Assembly: GCA_045538305.1 (NCBI GenBank)
Contig: JAZSRC010000078.1
Location: forward strand, 1 to 11,082
Length of the DNA: 11,082 nucleotides
Reading direction: 5' to 3'
Origin: SFHK01 sp045538305
GTDB lineage: Bacteria > Bacillota > Clostridia > Christensenellales > Aristaeellaceae
Position 1 is the stretch's first letter. The number at the start of each line of letters is the position of its first letter. Shown here one piece after another: positions 1 through 6,308 of this stretch. Below the pieces are notes generated by a model. It searched no databases. It was not told where the DNA came from and worked only from the letters and a program-made list of their open reading frames with translations. Made by a program: the position numbers and the translations under genes.

Positions 1-255
1 ACCCAGAAAATCACCGCTCACTCTCTCAGCATTGAGAAGTTCTGCGTTGTAGACGAGTCCATTGGCTACATGAGCGACGCAAGCCGCGCACTGCAGACCG
101 AAATCGCCACCATCATCTCCGACGCACGCGTAGCCTACATGTCTGGCGCAATCGACGCTGAAGGCTTCGAGGCTGCCCGTCAGGAGTGGCTGGCCGCAGG
201 CGGACAGCAGATCATCGATCAGGTGAACGAGTCCTACCACGCTGCCAACAACTAA
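1..255 (+). CDS. ABC transporter extracellular sugar-binding protein, C-terminal fragment
   Basis: This is the last 84 codons of a gene whose start lies left of the window; the frame is open from base 1 to a TAA at 253-255. The end of the protein (EGFEAARQEWLAAGGQQIID, then QVNESYH) fits the C-terminus of family 1 extracellular solute-binding proteins of the LplA/YtcQ type, which commonly finish with a helix containing a W..GG motif and a short polar tail. Such lipoproteins capture an oligosaccharide outside the cell and deliver it to a two-permease channel. Two permease genes of the matching type follow on the same strand, which supports the call. The substrate cannot be read from this fragment. 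The N-terminal lipobox and most of the binding cleft are outside the window, so identity rests on the tail and the context. Confidence 0.82.
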   Translation, partial: TQKITAHSLSIEKFCVVDESIGYMSDASRALQTEIATIISDARVAYMSGAIDAEGFEAARQEWLAAGGQQIIDQVNESYHAANN

Positions 256-275
256 TCGAAACAGATTGCAACGCC

Positions 276-321
276 CGGTCGTCCGCGCCTTGCGCGCGGG
301 CGACCGCTTATATCTTCTTTT
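276..321 (+). terminator. Strong intra-operon hairpin between binding-protein and permease genes
   Basis: Bases 276-288 pair with 294-306 as a 13-bp GC-rich stem with one G-U pair and a 5-nt loop, followed by a T-rich tract (307-321) broken by other bases. It starts 21 nt after the binding-protein stop codon and ends about 60 nt before the first permease Shine-Dalgarno. It could be a leaky terminator or a 3'-end stabiliser. Either would leave more binding-protein mRNA than permease mRNA, as known for malE-malF type operons. The choice between the two roles is inference. Confidence 0.6.
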
Positions 322-378
322 CATTAAACCCCGTTTCAGAAAGCGTCCGTCACGGCGCTCATTCTAGGGAGTGATTAC

Positions 379-1548
379 ATGCAGACCCCTGACAAGAAAA
401 ACCCGTCCATCGTTCGAGATCTTTCGCTGATTCTAATGGTAATTGGCATACTGATGGTGGTTTTCTCATTTATCTTTTTGGGTAATTTCGCTGAAAACAT
501 CAATTCCTGGGCATTGAACTCTGTTGGCAGTCCGCAGCTGACACTGATAACAATCGGTTTGCCGCTCGCTGTCATTTCCTTTTTTGTTTATTATACCAAT
601 AAACACAATCCCAAAAAACTCAGACATATTCTGCGCTATCGTTGGCTGTATGCAATGCTGATTCCCGCAGGCGTGTATTACTTTGTGTTCAAGCTTCTTC
701 CGGTACTGAATCTGCGTATCGTATTTCAGTACTATTCACCCACCCGTGCGCGCAATCTGAACGTCGAGTGGTTACGTCCCATTTACATGAACTTTGAGCA
801 GTTCTTTACCTATCGCGATTTCACGATGCTTCTGAAAAACACGCTGACGCTTGCAGTTCTGAACATCGTTTTCTATTTCCCTTTCCCCATCATTCTCGCG
901 CTGCTTTTGAACGAAATCAAACACATGAAGTTCAAGCGCGTGGTACAGTCGGTATTGTATCTTCCCCACTTTGTAAGCTGGACGGTACTTGGATCCATTA
1001 TGCTGATGCTGTTGGGTCCGTCGCCAAACGGCTTGATTAACAGCCTATTGAAGGCAGCCGGTAATGATGAAATCCCCTTTATGATGAGCGAAGAATGGTT
1101 CCGACCGATGTACATTATCGAGCTCATGTGGAAGGAATCCGGCTGGGGCACCATCATTTATCTTGCTGCGCTCAGCGGCGTAGACGAACAGTTGTATGAA
1201 GCCAGCGTTATCGACGGCGCCGGACGCTTTAAGCAGCTTCTTCACATTACTCTGCCCTGCATACTGCCGACCATTGTTACTTTACTGATCCTTCGAATGG
1301 GTTCGTTCCTCGACAGCGGATTTGACCAGATTTACCTGATGCTCAACTCCTACAACCGAGATGTTGCAACCGTGTTTGATACCTATGTATACGACGTCGG
1401 CTTGACCGGAACGATCACTGCGCCCAGCGGTACCACCAACTACTCCTACTCGGCAACGGTTGGCGTATTCCGTTCGGTAATCAGCCTGATTCTGGTAATC
1501 GGTTCCAACGCGCTTGCAAAGATGGCAGGAGAGGAGGGCGTTTATTGA
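379..1548 (+). CDS. Carbohydrate ABC transporter permease, LplB/YteP type, with extra N-terminal helices
   Basis: This 389-residue integral membrane protein is one of two channel subunits of a CUT1-type sugar importer. ATG 379 is supported by an AGGGAG ribosome site at 366-371, 7 nt upstream. The MetI/MalF-type core starts near residue 88 (RYRWLYAMLIPAGVYYFVF) and holds the cytoplasmic EAA coupling loop at about 273-293 (YEASVIDGAGRF, then the closing LP), which contacts the ATPase. LplB-type permeases are usually about 300-320 residues. Here about 80 extra residues carry two additional predicted helices (roughly 12-35 and 53-72) before a basic linker (NKHNPKK). The stop codon overlaps the start of the second permease gene by one base, so the two are translationally coupled. 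No ATPase gene is visible; related Bacillota systems use a shared MsmX-like ATPase encoded elsewhere. The transported sugar is unknown. Confidence 0.93.
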   Translation: MQTPDKKNPSIVRDLSLILMVIGILMVVFSFIFLGNFAENINSWALNSVGSPQLTLITIGLPLAVISFFVYYTNKHNPKKLRHILRYRWLYAMLIPAGVYYFVFKLLPVLNLRIVFQYYSPTRARNLNVEWLRPIYMNFEQFFTYRDFTMLLKNTLTLAVLNIVFYFPFPIILALLLNEIKHMKFKRVVQSVLYLPHFVSWTVLGSIMLMLLGPSPNGLINSLLKAAGNDEIPFMMSEEWFRPMYIIELMWKESGWGTIIYLAALSGVDEQLYEASVIDGAGRFKQLLHITLPCILPTIVTLLILRMGSFLDSGFDQIYLMLNSYNRDVATVFDTYVYDVGLTGTITAPSGTTNYSYSATVGVFRSVISLILVIGSNALAKMAGEEGVY

Positions 1549-3260
1549 TGAAAAAGCGTTTTACACTGACCTATGATCAGGTGGAAAAGCTTAAAAATCG
1601 ACAGTCTCGCACGCTGATCATCATCGGCGCCTGTCTGCTGGTTTTGGCCATCATCGGCCTCTCCCTTCAGGCTGCGGGCATGAGAAACACCCTTTCTACC
1701 CGTCAGACACTGACAAGCGGCACCGCAAAGACACTGTCGGCGCTGAAAACCGACAGGGATATTACCACTGCCGCCGAGGATTTCCTTGGCAAACTGAACG
1801 AGCTGGCTCTAAGAGCAGCAAACGAACGCAAGCAGTCGCTTGAAAACCAACGCGCTCAGTTCGTCGAAGGAAGTCGGGATTATGATAAGTTTACCTCGCA
1901 CATGCAGGAATATGACGCTGAACTGGAAGCGTTCCAGAAAAAGCTGAGCGAAATGTATGCAGCCGGTGAGTTCAGCAAGGTTGAGAGTGAACTTCAAAAG
2001 GCAATCGAAGCGCGCGTAAATGCGTATACGCTTTATGAAACCGCCAATAAGGAATTCAAGCTCACGGAGTCCAACTACAAAAAGGCCACTAAAGCTTACA
2101 ACAACGCTGTAAAGAGCGGTTCAACAGCAACAGAAGAAGAAATTCAAACGCTACTTGACGAAAAGAACGCTGCGGACGCCGCCCGAACGGAAGCCGAAGA
2201 AAAAAAGAATCTCTTGTATCAGGAATACAGCGTATGTGATGCAGCAACCAGAACCGCCCTTGCAAAAGCTGCCGCTGAAATCCCCACCGTCAGTTTTATT
2301 GAGCAATTGTGTCTCTTCTTCTCATCAACGCTTGCGTGGGCGGCATTCGGAATTCTGGGAATTGAGCTGATTGTAAACGGCGTTTTGTGTCTAAAAAAGC
2401 CGAAGCTCACGCCCCTCAGCGTTTTGGCCGATATCCTGATTTATGACTTTTTCATCGTACTGGGTTCCATCATGCTTGCGCCTCTTCTGTACGTCGCCAT
2501 TGGATCCTTCTCCTCAACCGGTCTTGCGCAGTTTAGGTTCGGAAAGCTCGATTTCAGCGCCTATAAGATGATCGCATTCTCAAAGCGCACGATGACCTCC
2601 ATCGCCAACTCCTTTATCATCACCATAATCGGAACGCTGATCAACATCGTAATTACATCCGTTACCGCCTATGCGCTTTCCAAGCGCGATCTGCCCGGCC
2701 GTAACTGGATGATGAAACTGGTAGTTGTGTTCATGTTGTTCCATGCCGGTTTGATTCCGGATTACATTCTGGTTGCCAACACGCTCGGGCTTACAAACAC
2801 CTATTGGGCCATATGGCTGCCTGTAATCATATCCTCGTCAAACCTGATCATCATGAAGAACTTCTTCCAGCAGCTTCCGGAATCCATTGAGGAATCCGCC
2901 AGAATCGATGGCTGCAACGAAATCCAATCCTTTATCCATATTGTTATCCCAATGTCTATGGCGTCCATTGCAACCTTCTCGCTGTTCTACGCCGTCGGAC
3001 ACTGGAACAACTATCAGCGCGCGATGATTTACATCACCGACAATAACAAGTACCCCATCACCGTATTGCTTCGCCAGGTGGTTATCTTGTCGCAGGGTTC
3101 ATTGGCCGACGACGTACTGCCCGAAGTTCAGGTGTGGGCTCCAACCAACTCCGTCAAGTATGCGACCATCATGGTCGGTACCGTGCCGATCATCTGCGTA
3201 TACCCGTTCCTGCAGAAGCACTTTACAAAAGGCGTACTGTTAGGCTCAGTAAAGGGATAA
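1548..3260 (+). CDS. Carbohydrate ABC transporter permease, LplC/YtcP type, with large N-terminal coiled-coil domain
   Basis: This 570-residue protein is the partner permease of the sugar importer. I chose ATG 1548, which overlaps the preceding stop as TGATG and sits behind a GGAGAGGAGGG site ending near 1539; the TTG at 1545 is one codon earlier and less likely. The C-terminal 285 residues are a normal LplC/MalG-type permease, with the EAA loop at about 448-468 (EESARIDGCNEIQSF, closing IP). The N-terminal 285 residues are unusual: a basic cytoplasmic tail (1-21), a helix (about 22-42), a charged Glu/Lys/Ala-rich segment of about 200 residues (50-248) predicted to be coiled coil, and a second helix (about 256-281) ending in KKPK. 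By the positive-inside rule the coiled coil lies outside the membrane. LplC-type permeases are usually about 290-300 residues. The reading frame is continuous, so this is a fusion or insertion rather than an artefact I can see. The role of the extra domain is unknown. Confidence 0.92.
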   Translation: MKKRFTLTYDQVEKLKNRQSRTLIIIGACLLVLAIIGLSLQAAGMRNTLSTRQTLTSGTAKTLSALKTDRDITTAAEDFLGKLNELALRAANERKQSLENQRAQFVEGSRDYDKFTSHMQEYDAELEAFQKKLSEMYAAGEFSKVESELQKAIEARVNAYTLYETANKEFKLTESNYKKATKAYNNAVKSGSTATEEEIQTLLDEKNAADAARTEAEEKKNLLYQEYSVCDAATRTALAKAAAEIPTVSFIEQLCLFFSSTLAWAAFGILGIELIVNGVLCLKKPKLTPLSVLADILIYDFFIVLGSIMLAPLLYVAIGSFSSTGLAQFRFGKLDFSAYKMIAFSKRTMTSIANSFIITIIGTLINIVITSVTAYALSKRDLPGRNWMMKLVVVFMLFHAGLIPDYILVANTLGLTNTYWAIWLPVIISSSNLIIMKNFFQQLPESIEESARIDGCNEIQSFIHIVIPMSMASIATFSLFYAVGHWNNYQRAMIYITDNNKYPITVLLRQVVILSQGSLADDVLPEVQVWAPTNSVKYATIMVGTVPIICVYPFLQKHFTKGVLLGSVKG

Positions 3261-3272
3261 CGCATCATACGC

Positions 3273-3303
3273 AAAAACTACGCCCGAAATGGGCGGAGTT
3301 TTT
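3273..3303 (+). terminator. Bidirectional rho-independent terminator between convergent genes
   Basis: Bases 3273-3285 (AAAAACTACGCCC) and 3291-3303 (GGGCGGAGTTTTT) form a stem with one mismatch and a GAAAT loop, ending in a T run on the + strand and, by symmetry, on the - strand. It lies 13 nt after the permease stop and 22 nt beyond the stop of the converging ferritin-like gene, so it probably ends both transcripts. Confidence 0.85.
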
Positions 3304-3324
3304 GTATTGATTGCAAGACTTTGT

Positions 3325-4593
3325 TTATCCAAGCACCCCGCAGGGTACCGCGCAGGGAGTTCTTCCTACGTCCGTATTATCGTCCTTTCGATTTCTCAGT
3401 TCCGGAATCGGATTGGGCGCAGTTTCAAAGCGGTAGTCTTCACCACAGCATGCGATATGATCACAAATCACTGTATGGCTCGTAGCGCTGCAAAGATCGG
3501 GTTGAGCGCGATTCTGATATCTGAAGAAATCCGCGCCGGGCTGCAGATCGTTTACGCAAATATAGTCCTCTCGGTTGGCAGTGATCTGAACCGTTTTGGC
3601 AAGCACGCCGCGCACATAGTCAATATTCGACTGAAGCACAAGCGACTCGGGGAATTCACCGTTTCCGACCACCTGCTGGTAGTCCTTTCCTTCATATCTC
3701 TGAAGCATTGACAGCGCTGCATGCAGGTGGGAAATCTCCTGTTCAAACAACATCTCCCAAATCTTACGGATGCGAAGATCCGGTTCCGTCTGCATGCAAG
3801 AATAATACAGATAGCATTCGGTATACTGATGCATGAGCAGGTTTTCAAGCCACGTTGCATTCGGATCCATGAGCGAACCATAGTGCGTTACGTGCTGCTC
3901 CTCCACCATACCGATTTCTTGATACAGCCTTCTGCCGCGATCATTGGTGTAGAAGGCGTTTACATTCATATAGTAGTTCATCGTCTGCTGCTCGGCCGCG
4001 GTGATGATGCCAACGCAAAGCTTGGTTTTAAGGTCCGCTGTTTTATTGTTGATATGGTATTTTACTGAATCAAACGGGTGCCTATGATGTGCAACCGTTG
4101 GCCTTCCCGGCATAATTTCCGTGTATCTGCCAACCAGATACTCCGCCTTCTGGCACATATCCATACTCATCAGATCGCTGTAGCGATACAGATGATCGAA
4201 ATCCTCCAGCAGTGCAAAGTCCAGCGCCTTCTTAACGTATTGATCCGGTTCATTTTGGGCAAGCCATGCCGTCAGGTCAACCGCCAGCTGTTCATAGCCG
4301 ATGGTGTGTTCAAGCACGGTTTCATCCACAGGCTTCAGTGCGCTCAAAAGCATCTGCTGCTGTTTTTCAAGCCTTCTAAGAAGCGCAATTTCACGGCGCA
4401 AATCATTGTTGTCAATGTTTCTTGAAGCCTGATGCATAAACCAGTTCTGTTCAAACTCCGTGCCATTCATCAGAATCACGCGGGTTCTGGTATACGGATT
4501 GACCTCGCATTTATTGTATGCCGCCGGGTACAGTTGATTCCAGTCCATAATCAGGTTTTCAAGAGGACACGCTTTTTCATTAAACGGATTCAA
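3325..4593 (-). CDS. Uncharacterised ferritin-like diiron-carboxylate protein
   Basis: I do not recognise a named family for this 422-residue soluble protein. I chose TTG 4593 because a perfect GGAGGTG site (plus-strand 4603-4609) sits 9 nt upstream; ATG 4617 adds 8 residues but has no visible ribosome site. With that start, the second half shows the spacing of a four-helix diiron centre: E201, E231-x2-H234 (EEQHVTHY), E259 and E286-x2-H289 (FEQEISHLHAA), as in ferritin/rubrerythrin-like proteins. The first half has a looser echo (E95 or E101, and EDFDH at 130-134), which may be a degenerate duplicate. The C-terminal part has four cysteines (C368, C377, C382, C383) that could bind metal or form disulfides. 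No signal peptide or membrane helix is seen. Oxygen or peroxide handling, or iron storage, is plausible from the fold only. An upstream redox gene on the same strand is separated from it by a terminator. Confidence 0.8.
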   Translation of the reverse strand: MNPFNEKACPLENLIMDWNQLYPAAYNKCEVNPYTRTRVILMNGTEFEQNWFMHQASRNIDNNDLRREIALLRRLEKQQQMLLSALKPVDETVLEHTIGYEQLAVDLTAWLAQNEPDQYVKKALDFALLEDFDHLYRYSDLMSMDMCQKAEYLVGRYTEIMPGRPTVAHHRHPFDSVKYHINNKTADLKTKLCVGIITAAEQQTMNYYMNVNAFYTNDRGRRLYQEIGMVEEQHVTHYGSLMDPNATWLENLLMHQYTECYLYYSCMQTEPDLRIRKIWEMLFEQEISHLHAALSMLQRYEGKDYQQVVGNGEFPESLVLQSNIDYVRGVLAKTVQITANREDYICVNDLQPGADFFRYQNRAQPDLCSATSHTVICDHIACCGEDYRFETAPNPIPELRNRKDDNTDVGRTPCAVPCGVLG

Positions 4594-4697
4594 GCTGACA
4601 AACACCTCCACATGCATTTGTCATCATTTTAAGCGGACGGCGCGTCTTTCATGCACGCGCATCCGTTAACGTTTTATGGAATTGATCAGGCATGCAC

Positions 4698-4732
4698 AAA
4701 AAAACGGCGCAAAAGCTTTCGCTTGTGCGCCG
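4698..4732 (-). terminator. Rho-independent terminator of the aldo/keto reductase gene
   Basis: On the - strand a 12-bp stem with one mismatch (plus-strand 4705-4716 with 4721-4732, loop 4717-4720) is followed by seven T residues (plus-strand A run 4698-4704). It lies 11 nt after the reductase stop and upstream of the ferritin-like gene, so the two - strand genes are probably separate transcription units unless read-through occurs. Confidence 0.88.
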
Positions 4733-4743
4733 GTCAACCGTGT

Positions 4744-5937
4744 TTATCTGTTCCCTTTGGCAATTTCATCCATTTTTCTCTGCTCTTCATCCCTCTTTCG
4801 GCAGGTTTCTGCCCATGATGGGATTTTCGCCAGCGTATCCGAAAATTCTTTCAGAACTGCCGGAACATCTATTCCCTGCGGACAAGCCATAGCGCAGGCT
4901 CCGCACGAAAGACAGGCCTGCGGTTTCTTATCCTGAGGCAAGGTTTCAATAAACATTGAAGCATTGATCACGGGAGAAAACCGCATTTCATTATAAGTTT
5001 TGATTAATTCCGGAATATACAGTTGAATCGGGCAATCGGCCATGCAATAACCGCATCCGGTGCAGGGCACGGCATTCTTCAGCGCATCTGCAATATCCAT
5101 AAGCGTTTTGCATTCATAGTCCGTCAGCGGCTTCTGATTCATAAACGTTTTAAGGTTGTCCTCCACCTGTTCAGGATCGGACATTCCGCTCAGTATTACT
5201 TTCACGCCTTCCACATTCTGAAGAAACCTGAACGCCCATGCGGCAACCGTTTCATCAGGGCGCAGCGCTCTGAGTGTTTTTTCATTTTGTTCATCCATTT
5301 TTGCGAGCTTTCCGCCGCGCACGGGTTCCATTACCCAAATGGGAATATTTTTTTCGTTCAGCAGCTTTACCTTTTCATGCCCGTCCTGTAAAGACCAATC
5401 CATATAATTCAGCTGAATCTGGCAAAACTCCATGTGCTCTCCATAAAGCTCCAACCACTTTCGGAGATTATCCATTTTCCCATGGCTGGAAAAGCCCAGA
5501 TGACGAATGCGCCCAAGCCTCTTCTGCTCAAGAAAATATTCTACGATCCCCCACTTCGGATTGGTATATGTATCCATGGAGGTTTCGCATACATTATGAA
5601 GCAGGTAAAAATCGAAGTACTCAACGCCGCATTTTTTCAGCTGTTCTTCAAATACAGGAGCGGGATGATAATCCTCTCTCACCTGATGACCCGGAAACTT
5701 AGTCGCCAGATAATAGGCATCTCTGGGATAGTCTTTCAGTACACGTCCCAATACGCGCTCGGATTCCCCGCTGTGATAGGGATATGCCGTATCGAAATAA
5801 TTGACTCCGCCCTGAATTGCTTTCTCTACCATACGCGCCGTAAGCGCCTCATCCACACGTCCGTCCGTTATTGGAAGCCGCATTGCGCCAAAGCCCAGCA
5901 TAGAAAGACTTTTTCCTTGAAATTCCCTGTAAAGCAT
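4744..5937 (-). CDS. Aldo/keto reductase with C-terminal 2x[4Fe-4S] ferredoxin-like domain
   Basis: This 397-residue cytoplasmic oxidoreductase has an N-terminal aldo/keto reductase TIM barrel (about 1-275). The catalytic tetrad is visible with canonical spacing: D49 (YFDT), Y54 (AYPYHSGE), K80 (ATKFPG) and H114 (LLHNV). The C-terminal domain has two cysteine clusters, CTGCGYCMADCP (292-303) and CLSCGACAMACP (342-353), each able to bind a [4Fe-4S] centre. Proteins of this fusion type are common in anaerobes; the physiological substrate is generally unknown. I chose ATG 5937 because GGGAG lies 8 nt upstream and a near-consensus promoter puts the transcript start near 5960, downstream of the longer ATG at 5976. 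It is transcribed divergently from the decarboxylase beta-subunit gene and ends at its own terminator. Confidence 0.95.
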   Translation of the reverse strand: MLYREFQGKSLSMLGFGAMRLPITDGRVDEALTARMVEKAIQGGVNYFDTAYPYHSGESERVLGRVLKDYPRDAYYLATKFPGHQVREDYHPAPVFEEQLKKCGVEYFDFYLLHNVCETSMDTYTNPKWGIVEYFLEQKRLGRIRHLGFSSHGKMDNLRKWLELYGEHMEFCQIQLNYMDWSLQDGHEKVKLLNEKNIPIWVMEPVRGGKLAKMDEQNEKTLRALRPDETVAAWAFRFLQNVEGVKVILSGMSDPEQVEDNLKTFMNQKPLTDYECKTLMDIADALKNAVPCTGCGYCMADCPIQLYIPELIKTYNEMRFSPVINASMFIETLPQDKKPQACLSCGACAMACPQGIDVPAVLKEFSDTLAKIPSWAETCRKRDEEQRKMDEIAKGNR

Positions 5938-5966
5938 AAGTATTTCTCCCATCATAAGATAAAATG

Positions 5967-5995
5967 AGTATATCATTATTCATTGTCGTTTTCAA
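5967..5995 (-). promoter_or_regulatory. Sigma-A-type promoter for the aldo/keto reductase gene
   Basis: On the - strand, TTGAAA (plus-strand 5990-5995) and TATACT (5967-5972) are separated by exactly 17 bases in an AT-rich stretch. Transcription would start near 5960 and give a leader of about 23 nt before ATG 5937 with its GGGAG site. This placement also rules against the upstream ATG at 5976. Confidence 0.75.
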
Positions 5996-6062
5996 TATTA
6001 ATTTTTCTGTATATATCTCAATAAGTTCATCAGAAATAACGCAAATGTAAATGTTTCGCATA

Positions 6063-6091
6063 TTGTTCGTGTACCGATTGTATGCTATAAT
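6063..6091 (+). promoter_or_regulatory. Extended -10 sigma-A-type promoter for the beta-subunit operon
   Basis: TTGTTC (6063-6068) and TATAAT (6086-6091) are separated by 17 bases, and the -10 box is preceded by TGC, giving an extended -10 element. Transcription would begin near 6098. The first convincing start codon is at 6309, so the mRNA leader is about 210 nt, much longer than translation needs. The promoter is divergent from the reductase promoter 70 bases to the left. Confidence 0.75.
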
Positions 6092-6097
6092 GTATTT

Positions 6098-6308
6098 GGT
6101 GTGATATGGCGGTTTTGGGAGATTTATATGATAACAGCATAATTTCCCATAACGATTCAGAAAGTACCCTGCAAATTCGTCTGTATACGCCCTTCCTCTC
6201 CGGAGGCTGTCGCATATCAAGCGTATTAGCCCTGAACACCGCAGGTCTAAAGGCGTACTCCGCATGATATTCTGATCATTTCACAACTTGTTAGGAGGAA
6301 CGTACCCC
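6098..6308 (+). promoter_or_regulatory. Long structured 5' leader, candidate cis-regulatory RNA
   Basis: This gene-free stretch is the untranslated leader of the beta-subunit operon. An upstream hairpin can form from 6116-6124 with 6141-6149. The core, 6186-6257, can fold as a four-way junction. P1 is TACGCC/GGCGTA (6186-6191 with 6252-6257), extended past one mismatch by two pairs. P2 is CCTC-TCCG-GAGG (6195-6206) with a UNCG-type tetraloop. A weak P3 pairs CGC 6211-6213 with GCG 6221-6223. P4 is CCTG/CAGG (6231-6234 with 6242-6245). TTCCTC (6193-6198), which lies in P1/P2, is complementary to GAGGAA (6295-6300) inside the ribosome site, so mutually exclusive folds could switch translation. 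It matches no riboswitch class I can identify from memory. Folding was done by eye, so the model is tentative. Confidence 0.4.

Noticed and set aside
3289..3711. Plus-strand open frame of 140 codons overlapping the ferritin-like gene
   Set aside because: No ribosome site or recognisable domain, and it begins within the terminator; the - strand frame has the diiron signature and a strong ribosome site.
4634..4665. Imperfect hairpin upstream of the ferritin-like gene
   Set aside because: Only short paired blocks separated by an internal loop, with no T tract; I could not assign it a role, and no convincing promoter was found there for that gene.
5938..5976. Longer N-terminus for the aldo/keto reductase from ATG 5976
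   Set aside because: It lies within or upstream of the -10 box, and family members start at the MLYREFQGKS-like sequence.
6128..6142. Four-codon mini-ORF (ATG to TAA) in the beta-subunit leader
   Set aside because: It is too short to judge, its GGGAG is close to the expected site but inside a hairpin, and it has no run of regulatory codons.
6186..6257. A 72-nt cloverleaf-like fold that could be a tRNA gene
   Set aside because: The arms have wrong sizes, there is no T-loop (TTCGA-like) or D-loop GG, and no 7-nt anticodon loop with a 5-bp stem. It fits a structured leader better.
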